Counted from the first letter of the stretch, positions 42,259 through 50,734 are shown. The stretch: DNA of 64,000 nt from Actinomadura formosensis NBRC 14204 (GCF_001552155.1 NZ_BCQQ01000011.1:1-64000); one strand, 5' to 3'. Notes: generated from the letters alone by a model not told the origin. Program-made: numbers and translations.

Positions 42259-42443
42259 ACGATCACTCCGGTGATTCGGGGTCGGGGGGAGACGGCACGC
42301 GGAACACCACGCGTGCCGTGCAGGTCCCCTATAGTGGACGCTTCAACCGAAATCCGCCACTGATTCCGTCGGTTTCAGCGAATTTTCTTCGTGACCATAC
42401 CGATACCAACGGAAACACCCGCGTTCTCGCGAACGATCCGGTG

Positions 42444-42848
42444 TCAGGGCATCCGATGGCGAGCCAGCGCGTCCTCGAAACCGTCGTGTCCCGCGGTGTA
42501 GGACCGCAGCGTGACCGGCGCACCCTTCGCACCGTGCTCCAGCAGGTCCGGGACGGAGCGGGGATCGGGCAGGACGTCGTCGCCGAGCTGGGCGGAGTCG
42601 CACAGGATCGTCCGGACCCCGGGCTCCCCGGAGACGAACTCGCCGAGCAGGAAGCCCTCGGACTCGTTCCAGACGAGGGCCTGGAGCCCGAGGACGAAGG
42701 TCGCGTCCCGCGGGTCGGACGGGTCGAGCCAGACGTTCGAGAGCGGTACCCCGCGCGCCTGCAGCGCGTCGCCGACACGGGTGATGTAGCCGCGGGTGAC
42801 ATCGACGAAGGGGTCCGAGTGAGGCAGGGGCCGGAGACGGTCGATCAC
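42444..42848 (-). CDS. DUF6292 family protein
   Basis: A 134-residue acidic protein: GYITRVGDALQARGVPLSNV, LDPSDPRDATFVLG and WNESEGFLLGEFVSGEPG. I recall this as DUF6292, found in many copies in Thermomonosporaceae and relatives, usually near GntR/XRE regulators and small proteins. No catalytic motif is evident. A perfect inverted repeat just before the start suggests specific repression. Confidence 0.7.
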   Translation of the reverse strand: MIDRLRPLPHSDPFVDVTRGYITRVGDALQARGVPLSNVWLDPSDPRDATFVLGLQALVWNESEGFLLGEFVSGEPGVRTILCDSAQLGDDVLPDPRSVPDLLEHGAKGAPVTLRSYTAGHDGFEDALARHRMP

Positions 42849-42868
42849 TGTTCATCCCTCTCTTCGGT

Positions 42869-42885
42869 CTCATACGAAGTATGAG
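42869..42885. promoter_or_regulatory. Candidate operator upstream of the DUF6292 gene
   Basis: CTCATAC-gaa-GTATGAG is a perfect 7-bp dyad 21 bases before the start codon. A TTGACC at about 42891 could be a promoter element. The regulator is unknown. Confidence 0.45.
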
Positions 42886-43001
42886 GGAAGTTGACCTTGT
42901 ATGTCCTGTTTCTGGCGAAAAAATTTGCTGAAGGCAGGCCAAACAGCCCCTTTCGCCACATTCCTCCCTTCAATCCCCCTTTTCTCGCTTGTCGCCGGGG
43001 C

Positions 43002-43400
43002 TTACGGCGAAGCGAGCCTGGGCGTGAACTGCGTGACGAGTTGCGGGACGAGCCAGGGCGCGACGACCGCGGCCCCCGCTCCCGCCGAGCAGAGCACCGT
43101 CAGCCGTCCGGGCACCGCGGCCCGCCGGCCCAGCTCGGCCGTGATCAGCATGACCGCGGCCCCGGAGACGGCCACGCGTGCGGCTCCGGCCCAGGGGTAC
43201 CGCGCCACGCCCGGTTCGGGAACCGGCGTGAGCTGCACGACCGGCACGGCCCCCGCGCCCGGCTCGTCCGACATGACCGACTCCACCGCCGGCCGCGCGA
43301 AGACGGCCGAGGGGCCCGCCACCGCCGGTCGCTCGACCATGACCGGCCGCTCCGGGGCGCCCGGCATCCCCGCCTCCGCGCCCATCCGCCTGTCTTCCAC
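43002..43400 (-). CDS. Small membrane protein, hypothetical
   Basis: A 132-residue protein: residues 1-65 are Pro/Ala/Glu-rich and soluble; two membrane helices follow (about 70-86, ARVAVSGAAVMLITAEL, and 98-118). No family is recognised. The stretch resembles SpdB-type small membrane proteins of integrative plasmids in size and layout only. It lies 45 nt downstream of the 63-residue gene. Confidence 0.55.
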   Translation of the reverse strand: MEDRRMGAEAGMPGAPERPVMVERPAVAGPSAVFARPAVESVMSDEPGAGAVPVVQLTPVPEPGVARYPWAGAARVAVSGAAVMLITAELGRRAAVPGRLTVLCSAGAGAAVVAPWLVPQLVTQFTPRLASP

Positions 43401-43445
43401 CTCGAACTCCTTACGGTCAGCGGCCCGCTCCGCGGCGACCGAAGA

Positions 43446-43637
43446 TCATGGACGCGGCTCGCCCGTCCGCATGACGTTGACCAGCGGCGCCGGACGGCGG
43501 CCCGGGGGCGCCGTGACCGGAAGCCGGCCGCGGAGGTCCAGCTTCCTCGTGTGGACGCCGATGAGCGCGACATAGAGCGACAGTGCCAGGAAGAGCACCG
43601 CGGGACCGAGGACCCACAGAGCCACCATCGCGGTCAT
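43446..43637 (-). CDS. 63-residue single-pass membrane peptide
   Basis: MTAMVALWVLGPAVLFLALS leads into one membrane helix (about 5-27), followed by a basic, Pro-rich tail. GGAGGG lies before the ATG. It starts about 250 bases from the divergent gntR gene and may share a regulatory region with it. Function unknown. Confidence 0.6.
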   Translation of the reverse strand: MTAMVALWVLGPAVLFLALSLYVALIGVHTRKLDLRGRLPVTAPPGRRPAPLVNVMRTGEPRP

Positions 43638-43723
43638 GTTGAACCCTCCTTCGGGTGGTTTGCGATATCCCTTACATCCCAGAGATCCTGCTGCTAGCCT
43701 TGTGAAGGTTTCTCTGATGGTTG

Positions 43724-43739
43724 ACTTGTACCGACAAGT
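43724..43739. promoter_or_regulatory. Candidate GntR operator
   Basis: ACTTGT-accg-ACAAGT is a perfect 6-bp dyad in the AT-richer gap between the membrane-peptide gene and gntR. It overlaps a TTGACT that could serve as a -35 box for gntR. Confidence 0.5.
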
Positions 43740-43886
43740 TCATCACTCACCATGTACCCTTTTTTAGGATTGCAAACACGTAGGGCGGGAAGTAGTTGTT
43801 CAGAAGACCGGTTCTGTCCAACATCCGTCCCGCTCCGGGCGGTCGGTACGACCTGGAGCGGACATGGCCGGAAGGGAGCGGATCAG

Positions 43887-44774
43887 ATGGCTCGCACAAC
43901 GCCTCTCCGCTGGCGTGACATCGCCCACGACCTGCGCCGGCGCATCGAGTCGGGCGACCTCACCCCCGAGGACGGCGCGTCCGGACGGCGGCCGCTGCCT
44001 CCCGAGAAGGAGCTGGAAGCCCATTACCGCGCGTCCCGCAACACCGTCCGGGACGCGCTCTCCTGGCTCCGGCAGCAGGGGTACGTCGTCTCGGAGCAGG
44101 GCAAGGGGACGTTCGTCGTGCCCCGGCCCAACATCGTGCACATCACGCTCCGCGCGGTCGAACTGGGTCTCGCGCCCGGCCCCAAGTCGGAGGAGTGGTA
44201 CAACCGCGACGCCGCCATCCCCGCGAACCGGAACGTGTCGGTGTCGCCGGTGAAGGTTGAGGTCCAGGAGGGCACCAAGGTCATCGCCCGCTACCTGCAG
44301 ACGAACCCCGGCTCGGAGTTCATCTCCCGCCACCAGGAGATCTTCCTCGACGACAAGCCGTGGGCCCTCCAGACGTCCTTCTACCCGCTCGACTTCGCCA
44401 CCGGCGGCGCGTCCCGCCTGCTCTACCCGCGCGACATCCCCGAGGGCGCCGTGGCGTACCTGGGCGAGGCTCTCGGCTACCACGAGGTCGGCTTCCACGA
44501 CGAGATCAAGGCCCGCATCCCGGACGAGAACGAGAAGCGGTTCTTCAGCCTCGGCGAGTCCGCGGCCGGCGTCGTCTTCGAAACCGTCCGGACGGCCTAC
44601 TCCCCGGACGGCAAGGCCTTCCGGCTCACCGTGACGGTCTGGCCCGCCGACCGTGTGCGGCTGCACTACAACGACGGGCAGGTCCCCGACGACGTACTCC
44701 GGACGCCGGGTCTGGCGGCCAGCCGGGACATTCCGCCCGAATCCCCGCCGGCCGAGGACGCCGGAAGCGGATAG
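43887..44774 (+). CDS. GntR-family regulator with UTRA domain (KorSA-like)
   Basis: A 295-residue regulator from ATG 43887. The winged HTH covers about 5-75 (RWRDIAHDLRRRIESGDL, YRASRNTVRDALSWLRQQGY, SEQGKGTFV); the UTRA effector domain follows (about 100-265). HutC-type GntR regulators of this kind repress sugar genes or, as KorSA, control transfer of actinomycete integrative elements. The surrounding small membrane proteins would fit the second role, but no integrase or Tra gene is seen here. Confidence 0.88.
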   Translation: MARTTPLRWRDIAHDLRRRIESGDLTPEDGASGRRPLPPEKELEAHYRASRNTVRDALSWLRQQGYVVSEQGKGTFVVPRPNIVHITLRAVELGLAPGPKSEEWYNRDAAIPANRNVSVSPVKVEVQEGTKVIARYLQTNPGSEFISRHQEIFLDDKPWALQTSFYPLDFATGGASRLLYPRDIPEGAVAYLGEALGYHEVGFHDEIKARIPDENEKRFFSLGESAAGVVFETVRTAYSPDGKAFRLTVTVWPADRVRLHYNDGQVPDDVLRTPGLAASRDIPPESPPAEDAGSG

Positions 44775-44834
44775 GCCGCCGCCGCCCGACCACGGCGGCG
44801 GTCACACACATCCATCCATAGGCCCCCCCTTCCC

Positions 44835-44899
44835 GACCGAAAGGGAGCCACCGCGCTCCCACATCCGGCCAGGAGGCGGGGGCTCGGTCTTTCTTTTTT
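44835..44899 (+). terminator. Terminator between gntR and the GNAT gene
   Basis: GACCGA at 44835 pairs with TCGGTC at 44884, with an inner GGGAGC/GCTCCC hairpin, and a T-rich run follows at 44890-44899. It ends only 16 nt before the GNAT start, so it can stop gntR readthrough or regulate GNAT expression. Confidence 0.6.
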
Positions 44900-44914
44900 C
44901 GGAGTCAGGAGCAC

Positions 44915-45553
44915 GTGGACACCGACACAAGGGGCCGCCGGCGCAGCCGGGCCGCCCATGCCAGCTACCGCATCCGCCGCGCCCGGCCGGACGAGCTCGA
45001 CGTCGTCCTCGGACTGATCGACCACGCGGCCGACTGGCTGCGGTCCCAGAAGAACACCTCGCAGTGGGCCCGGCCCTGGCCCAGCCCGGACGGGCGCCGC
45101 AAGCGCGTCTACGAAGCCCTGCTGGACGGGCAGACATGGCTCCTGTTCGACGGCGAACATCCGATCGGCACCGTGTCCATCAAGCTGATCGGCCACGAGG
45201 AACTCTGGACGCCGGAGGAACGCCGGACCGAGGCCGTCTACCTGCACCGCCTGGTCGTCGACCGCGCCTACGCCGGCGGCGGTCTGGGCGCCGAACTGAT
45301 CGACTGGGCCGGACGCAAGGGCGCGTCCCTGCAGCGCAACGCGGAGCTGATCCGAATCGACGTGTGGACCGACAACACCGACCTTCACGCCTACTACCGC
45401 CGCCAGGGCTTCGAGGACGTCGCCATCCGCACCACCAGCGACAAGACCCCTTCAGGCGCCCTGTTCCAGAAACCCCTGCCTCCGTCCCCGCCCGCCCGTC
45501 CGAGCCGGATCATCGAGGAAGCGCCCCTGGAGGCGCATTACGCCCCCGTGTGA
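44915..45553 (+). CDS. GNAT-family N-acetyltransferase
   Basis: A 212-residue protein from GTG 44915 with AGGAG upstream. GNAT motif A is LHRLVVDRAYAGGGLGAELI, the acetyl-CoA pyrophosphate loop; motif B is DNTDLHAYYRRQGFE. Substrate unknown. The N-terminus is basic and the C-terminus Pro-rich. A terminator-like structure ends right before its ribosome site. Confidence 0.88.
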   Translation: MDTDTRGRRRSRAAHASYRIRRARPDELDVVLGLIDHAADWLRSQKNTSQWARPWPSPDGRRKRVYEALLDGQTWLLFDGEHPIGTVSIKLIGHEELWTPEERRTEAVYLHRLVVDRAYAGGGLGAELIDWAGRKGASLQRNAELIRIDVWTDNTDLHAYYRRQGFEDVAIRTTSDKTPSGALFQKPLPPSPPARPSRIIEEAPLEAHYAPV

Positions 45554-45655
45554 CATCGCCGCAATCGGCACGGGCGTCCTCCATCCGGTGCGAACGGCGC
45601 GCTTCTCTCACCGCCATGGCCCGCACGTCCCGCGCCGGGGGACGTGGATGCCGCG

Positions 45656-45946
45656 TCAGACGAAGCGGACGAGCATGAGGTCGCTGTCGGGGGTTTCGCG
45701 CCAGTAGAAGGCGCCGGGGTCGCGGGACATGCCCTCGATCTCACCGGCGATGATCAGTGCGCGGTTGATGCAGTCGGTCTTGTTGTAGCCGGTCTGTTCC
45801 TGGAGGCGCTGGAGGGCCTGGACGGCCTTGCCGGTGAGGTTGACCGTCACGCGCTCGCTCTGCGGGGCGGCGTCGGCGCGACGGCCGGGATCGTCCGCGT
45901 CCATGGCCCCACCCGATGTTCCGGCGGCTGCCCGAGAGTTCGTCAT
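45656..45946 (-). CDS. Ribbon-helix-helix-like small protein
   Basis: A 96-residue protein. After a disordered N-terminus comes an RHH pattern, ERVTVNLTGKAVQALQRLQE, then TGYNKTDCINRALIIAGEIE, as in CopG/Arc-type repressors of actinomycete mobile and small-protein islands. An internal ATG at codon 15 is an alternative start. It diverges from the cNMP-binding gene, and a dyad at 46161 lies in the shared region. Confidence 0.75.
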   Translation of the reverse strand: MTNSRAAAGTSGGAMDADDPGRRADAAPQSERVTVNLTGKAVQALQRLQEQTGYNKTDCINRALIIAGEIEGMSRDPGAFYWRETPDSDLMLVRFV

Positions 45947-46160
45947 GAGAGCTCACTCCAATCCCGGGGCGCGGAGCCCGGTCCGCCCTGCGTCCGATGC
46001 GGGTGTCGGGCACCCTCGCCGGTCAGGCGATCATACATCCCTTCGCCAGCAGAACCATGCCCCACGTACAGCATGCATGTGAGAGGTTCCCCCGATGATC
46101 GACGCGGAAACATCCGAGACTTGCGGCTTTCCATCAGGTCACACATTCATTACTGTCTTT

Positions 46161-46177
46161 CATACAGTCATTGTATG
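46161..46177. promoter_or_regulatory. Candidate RHH operator in the divergent region
   Basis: CATACA-gtcat-TGTATG is a perfect dyad in the AT-richer 337-base gap between the RHH gene and the cNMP-binding gene. The rest of the gap (45947-46283) holds no gene that I can support. Confidence 0.45.
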
Positions 46178-46283
46178 GTCTTCATATGCGTGTTGTCCTA
46201 TTCTTTAAGGGGGACGTGGGGACGGACCAACACCGAGGAGCCGGCGGACACCACGCCGGTCCCTCCGGGGGAAGGAAGACTCC

Positions 46284-47585
46284 GTGAGACTGAACCGCTG
46301 GACGGCGCGGCTGCGCAGGCGGACCGCCTCGCACGCCGGCGGCCTGCTGAACACGCAGATCATGACCTCCGTGACGCTCGGGGCCGTGGTGCTGGGCTAC
46401 CTGATGGACGGTTCGCACATCGCCGCGATCAGCGGCGTGCTGGCGTTCCTGTCGTTCCCCGCGGTGAGCATGACGAACGCGGTCGTCCGGCTCATGCGGG
46501 CGGAGACGCTGCAGGAGACGTCCGGGCCGCCGGCGTTGCCGACGGTGACGATCGCACCGGCCGCGGACGTGGCCACGCCGGGTCCGGACAGGACATTCTG
46601 GGACGCGCTGACGCCGGCGGAGAAGCATGAACTCCTCGCGCGGGCGCGCAGGCACCTCTACCGCAAGGAGGACGTCCTGTGCCGGGAGGGCGGGCCCGCC
46701 GCCGAGGTCGTGGTGATCCAGTCCGGCTGGACGCGGGTATGGGTCCGGGAGGGCGCCGAGCAGCGGATCATCGCGTTCCGCGGCACCGGGGAACTGGTCG
46801 GCGAGCGGGCCGCGCTGATGGTCCGGGACCGGTCCGCCACCGTGACGGCGGAGAGCGACGTCCAGGCGCTACGGATCGGCGCCCGGGAGTTCGGTGCCTT
46901 CCTGGACGGGAATCCGCGGGTGCGGGCCGTCCTGGAGCAGCAGGTCTACCGGCGGCAGGTCGAACGGCGCGACCCGCACGACCGGTCCGACGAACCGCGG
47001 GGCAACTGCTCGATCCTCATCACCGACATCACGGGGTTCAGTTCGCCGGGGCGCACCGACGCCGACCGCGAGTACGTCCTGAACGCCATGTACGACCTGA
47101 TGGGCGAGGCGTTCACCGCGTCCGGGCTCGCCCTCTCCCGCCTCTACCACGAGGACCGCGGGGACGGCGCGCTCGTCATCGTCCCGCCGGCCACACCGAC
47201 CGACCGGGTCGTCGACCCGATGCTCGCGCACCTCGCCGCGGAGCTGCGGCGGCACAACCGGCGCGCCTCCGAGGCGACCCGGCTGCAGCTGCGGGCCGCG
47301 CTGCACGTCGGTCCCGTGCGGCGCGGCCCGAAGGGCGTGGCCGGCGTCTCCATCATCACGACGCGGCGCATGGTGGACGCGCCCGCGGTGAAACGGCGCG
47401 TCGCGCAGACGGGCGCCGACCTGGCGTTCGTCACGTCCGACTTCGTGTTCGACACCGTGATCACGCCCGCCCCCGGCCTGGTCGACCCGAGCCGCTTCTC
47501 GCGCGTCCGGGTCCGGGTGAAGGAGACGTCGCTGTCGGCGTGGCTCATGCTGGAGGGCGGCACGCCCGAGCTGCGGGCCTGCTAG
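46284..47585 (+). CDS. Membrane protein with cNMP-binding and degenerate cyclase-like domains
   Basis: A 433-residue protein. A hydrophobic segment (about 28-63) anchors it. The cyclic-nucleotide-binding domain spans about 105-235: GTGELVGERAALMVRDRSAT matches the phosphate-binding cassette with its GE and RSA. The C-terminal part (about 240-420) resembles a class III nucleotide cyclase: Asp248 in LITDITGFS and Asp294 in HEDRGDGALVIV keep the two metal positions, but the VNxAxR segment with the transition-state Asn reads IITTRRM, so catalysis is doubtful. Such fusions recur in actinomycetes and may sense a cyclic nucleotide. GGGGGAAGG before the start. Confidence 0.8.
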   Translation: MRLNRWTARLRRRTASHAGGLLNTQIMTSVTLGAVVLGYLMDGSHIAAISGVLAFLSFPAVSMTNAVVRLMRAETLQETSGPPALPTVTIAPAADVATPGPDRTFWDALTPAEKHELLARARRHLYRKEDVLCREGGPAAEVVVIQSGWTRVWVREGAEQRIIAFRGTGELVGERAALMVRDRSATVTAESDVQALRIGAREFGAFLDGNPRVRAVLEQQVYRRQVERRDPHDRSDEPRGNCSILITDITGFSSPGRTDADREYVLNAMYDLMGEAFTASGLALSRLYHEDRGDGALVIVPPATPTDRVVDPMLAHLAAELRRHNRRASEATRLQLRAALHVGPVRRGPKGVAGVSIITTRRMVDAPAVKRRVAQTGADLAFVTSDFVFDTVITPAPGLVDPSRFSRVRVRVKETSLSAWLMLEGGTPELRAC

Positions 47586-47620
47586 TGGGCGAGGTCCGCG
47601 CGGCCGGGGCGCCCCGCCGG

Positions 47621-49198
47621 TCAGCCCGCCTCGTAGCCCGCGCGCAGCAGGCAGTACGTGACGGCCTCTTCGAGGGCCTGCCAGGACGCGGCGATGACGT
47701 TGTCCTCGACGCCGACCGTCCCCCACTCGCGTTCGCCGTCACCGGACTCGATGAGAACCCGCGTCCGCGCGTCGGTTCCGTGCGCCCCTTCGAGGATGCG
47801 GACCTTGTAGTCGACCAGCTCCAGCCGCGCCAGCTCGGGGTAGAGGCGGCCGAGCGCGAGGCGCAGCGCGTTGTCGAGAGCGTTGACGGGGCCGTTGCCC
47901 TCCCCGGTCGCGATGATCCGCTCGCCCTTGGCGTGCAGCTTCACGGTGGCCTCGCTGACCATGGACCCGTCCGGGCGGCGCTCCACGATCGACCGCCAGG
48001 ACTCGACCTCGAAGTGCCGCTGCCGGACGCCGGTCAGTTCCTCGCGCAGCAGCAGCTCGAACGAGGCGTCCGCCGCCTCGAAGGTGTAGCCGGTCGCCTC
48101 CAGCTCCTTCACCCTGCCGACGACGGCCTTGGACTTCTCGCCGGACAGGTCGTAGCCCAGCTCGCGGCCCTTCAGCTCGACGGACGCGCGGCCCGCCATG
48201 CTCGACACCAGCATCCGCATGTCGTTGCCGACGGCGGCCGGGTCGATGTGCTGGTACAGGTCCGGGTCGATCTTCACGGCGGACGCGTGCAGCCCCGCCT
48301 TGTGCGCGAACGCCGACACGCCCACGTACGGCTGCTGGGAGGCGGCCGCGACGTTGGTGACCTCGGACACCGCGTGCGCGATCCGGGTCATCTCGGCGAG
48401 CTGCGTGTCCGACACGAGGCTCATACCCCGCTTGAGCTGCAGATTTCCGAGGACGGTGAACAGGTTGGCGTTGCCGCTGCGCTCCCCGTACCCGTTCGCG
48501 CAGCCCTGCACGTGGGTGGCACCGGCCTTGACCGCGGCAAGCGTGTTCGCGACCGCGCAGCCGGAGTCGTCGTGGCAGTGGATACCGGCCCGAACCCCGT
48601 ACCCCACGACCTCGTGGACGATCTCGGCCAGTTCGTCCGGCAGCATGCCGCCGTTGGTGTCGCAGAGCGCGACGACGTCCGCGCCGGCCTCGGCGGCGGT
48701 GCGGACCGCCTCCAGCGCGTAGGCACGGTTGGCCTTGTAGCCGTCGAAGAAGTGCTCGGCGTCCAGGAAGACCCGTTGGCCCTCCGCACGCAGGTGGGAG
48801 ACCGTGTCGCGGATCATCGCGAGGTTCTCCTCCAGGGTGGTGCGGAGGGCCAGCTCGACGTGCCTGTCGTGACTCTTGGCGACCAGGGTCACGACGGGCG
48901 CGCCGGATTCGCGCAGGGCGGCGACCTGGGGGTCGTCGGCCGCCTTCACCCCGGCCCGGCGGGTCGCGCCGAACGCGGTGAGCCGCGCGTGCTTCAGGTC
49001 GAGCTCTGTTCTAGCCCGCCTGAAGAACTCGGTGTCCTTGGGGTTGGCGCCCGGCCAGCCGCCCTCGATGAAGCCGACGCCCAGGTCGTCGAGGTGCCGC
49101 GCGATGGCGAGCTTATCGGGCACGGAGAGGTTGAGCCCCTCCTGCTGCGCCCCGTCGCGCAGGGTGGTGTCGTAGACGTGGAACGCGTCGCCTTGCAT
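47621..49198 (-). CDS. cimA: (R)-citramalate synthase
   Basis: Condenses acetyl-CoA and pyruvate to citramalate, a threonine-independent route to 2-oxobutyrate and isoleucine. The 525-residue protein belongs to the LeuA/CimA family: YDTTLRDGAQQEG (catalytic Arg/Asp), GIHCHDDSGCAVANTL (metal His) and GCANGYGERSGNANL. The C-terminal LeuA-type allosteric domain (about 390-515) is present, so feedback inhibition, typically by isoleucine, is likely. I prefer CimA to LeuA from the order near ilvE and leuB and the sequence GGWPGANPKD. The ATG follows an attenuator-type leader. Confidence 0.92.
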   Translation of the reverse strand: MQGDAFHVYDTTLRDGAQQEGLNLSVPDKLAIARHLDDLGVGFIEGGWPGANPKDTEFFRRARTELDLKHARLTAFGATRRAGVKAADDPQVAALRESGAPVVTLVAKSHDRHVELALRTTLEENLAMIRDTVSHLRAEGQRVFLDAEHFFDGYKANRAYALEAVRTAAEAGADVVALCDTNGGMLPDELAEIVHEVVGYGVRAGIHCHDDSGCAVANTLAAVKAGATHVQGCANGYGERSGNANLFTVLGNLQLKRGMSLVSDTQLAEMTRIAHAVSEVTNVAAASQQPYVGVSAFAHKAGLHASAVKIDPDLYQHIDPAAVGNDMRMLVSSMAGRASVELKGRELGYDLSGEKSKAVVGRVKELEATGYTFEAADASFELLLREELTGVRQRHFEVESWRSIVERRPDGSMVSEATVKLHAKGERIIATGEGNGPVNALDNALRLALGRLYPELARLELVDYKVRILEGAHGTDARTRVLIESGDGEREWGTVGVEDNVIAASWQALEEAVTYCLLRAGYEAG

Positions 49199-49235
49199 AG
49201 ATGAGAACCCCCAGAGGGATCAAGCGCCAGGGCAC

Positions 49236-49266
49236 AAAAAAGACCCCCCACGGACGTGAGAGGTCT
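49236..49266 (-). terminator. Attenuator terminator upstream of cimA
   Basis: In the minus direction a 12-bp stem (agacctctcacg with cgtggggggtct, two G.U pairs) is followed by TTTTT at 49240-49236. It lies between the leader peptide and the cimA start. A second, mutually close hairpin (GCGCGCCGGC/GCCGGCGCGC) spans the leader's last codons. Confidence 0.82.
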
Positions 49267-49285
49267 GCGCGCCGGCGGTGTCCCG

Positions 49286-49330
49286 TTAGCTGCCGGCGCG
49301 CCAGCCGATAATGACGAGGCTGTGGCGCAT
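49286..49330 (-). CDS. cimA leader peptide, branched-chain attenuator
   Basis: Fourteen codons, MRHSLVIIGWRAGS, with Leu-Val-Ile-Ile in a row. GGGGACC precedes the ATG. A terminator lies 20 nt downstream, before cimA. By analogy with leu and ilv leaders, ribosome stalling at the run of branched-chain codons when those tRNAs are uncharged would prevent terminator folding and switch cimA on. Analogous leaders are known before leuA and ilvB in actinobacteria. Confidence 0.75.
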   Translation of the reverse strand: MRHSLVIIGWRAGS

Positions 49331-49457
49331 GATGGTCCCCAGTGTGCCATACGCCGGACGATGCTGAGACCACCGGTCCATCATGTGAGATGCCCGGCCG
49401 ATCGCGACCCGATCCGGCCCGGCTCCGTCCGCTGCGGGGAGCCGGGCCGGTACACGA

Positions 49458-50561
49458 TCAGGCGATCTTGTGAATCCAGCCGTAGGGGTCGGGACGGGTG
49501 CCGTACTGGATGCCGACCAGTTCCTGGCGCAGCCGCATCGAGATCTCGCCGGGCTCGCCGTCGCCGATCAGCCACTCCCGGTCCCGGCCCTTGACCCGGC
49601 CGACCGGGCTGATGATCGCGGCGGTGCCGCAGCCGAACACCTCGGTGATCTCGCCGGACCGGCAGCCCGCCTCCCACTCGTCGATGCTGATCTTGCCCTC
49701 CTCGGCGGGGACGCCGAGGTCGGGGGCCAGCTTGAGCATCGAGTCACGGGTGACGCCGGCGAGGAGCGTGCCGGTGAGCGCGGGGGTGAGGAGCCGGGCC
49801 CGCGTACCGGAGCCGTAGACGAACATGAGGTTCATCGAGCCGACCTCCTCGACCCAGCGGTGCTCCACCGCGTCGAGCCAGACGACCTGGTCGCAGCCCT
49901 GCGCGACGGCCTCGGCCTGCCCGGCGAAGGACGCCGCGTAGTTGCCGCCGAACTTGGCCTCGCCGGTGCCGCCGGGCGCGGCGCGGGTGTAGTCCTGCGA
50001 CAGCCACACCGAGACGGGCCTGATACCGCGCGGGTAGTACAGCCCGGACGGGGACGCGATGACCATGAACAGGAACTCGCTCGCCGGGCTGTTGACGCCG
50101 AGCGCGCGGGTCGTGGCGAACATGAACGGCCGGAGGTAGAGGCTGTGGCCCTCGGCGTCCGGGACCCAGTCCCGGTCGGTGCGGACGAGCAGTTCGACGG
50201 CGTCCACGAACAGCTGCTCGGGGATCTCCGGCATCGCCATCCGCCTGGCGGAGCGGTTCATCCGGGCCGCGTTCATGTAGGGGCGGAACGCGACGACCGA
50301 CCCGTCCGGCTGCTTGTAGGCCTTGAGTCCCTCGAAGAGCTCCTGGGCGTAGTGGAACACCTGGCAGGCCGGGTCCATCGGGATCGGCCCGTACGGTTCG
50401 AGCTTCGCGTCGTGCCAGCCCCGCTCCGCCGAGTACCTGATCGTGATCATGTGGTCGGTGAAGTGCCGGCCGAAGCCGGGGTCGGCCAGGACCGCCGCGC
50501 GCTCCTCGGCGGTCGCGGGCCGCTCGGTGCGCGTGATCTCGAAGTCCAGGGTGTCGCTCAT
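49458..50561 (-). CDS. ilvE: Branched-chain amino acid aminotransferase
   Basis: A PLP enzyme (fold type IV) that interconverts valine, leucine and isoleucine with their 2-oxo acids. 367 residues from ATG 50561 with GAGAGGAC upstream. The PLP Lys is in GEAKFGGNYAAS; MNLMFVYGSG and GEITEVFGCGTAAIISPVG bind the cofactor phosphate. It shares the strand with leuB, 165 nt away, and with cimA. Confidence 0.96.
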   Translation of the reverse strand: MSDTLDFEITRTERPATAEERAAVLADPGFGRHFTDHMITIRYSAERGWHDAKLEPYGPIPMDPACQVFHYAQELFEGLKAYKQPDGSVVAFRPYMNAARMNRSARRMAMPEIPEQLFVDAVELLVRTDRDWVPDAEGHSLYLRPFMFATTRALGVNSPASEFLFMVIASPSGLYYPRGIRPVSVWLSQDYTRAAPGGTGEAKFGGNYAASFAGQAEAVAQGCDQVVWLDAVEHRWVEEVGSMNLMFVYGSGTRARLLTPALTGTLLAGVTRDSMLKLAPDLGVPAEEGKISIDEWEAGCRSGEITEVFGCGTAAIISPVGRVKGRDREWLIGDGEPGEISMRLRQELVGIQYGTRPDPYGWIHKIA

Positions 50562-50707
50562 CGCGGTTCGTCCTCTCGCGGATCGCCGGGCGGCCCCGTC
50601 GCCGCCTGTGGCGTCTCTAGTCCCTATTGTCGTACTTCGTCTAGACCTGCTCCTCCGCGCGGCGCATACGGAAATCCGGGCGCGCCGCGAGGGCACGCCC
50701 GGTCCGG

Positions 50708-50734
50708 CCGGATAGGCGGCGTGCCCCTATCCGG
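50708..50734 (-). terminator. Hairpin over the leuB stop codon
   Basis: A perfect 9-bp stem ccggatagg/cctatccgg with a 9-nt loop includes the leuB stop codon. A T-run is lacking. It could end or stabilise the leuB transcript. Confidence 0.5.

Noticed and set aside
41800-47600. Intact integrative element (AICE)
   Set aside because: KorSA-like GntR and small proteins are present, but there is no integrase, Rep, TraB or clear att repeat in the window.
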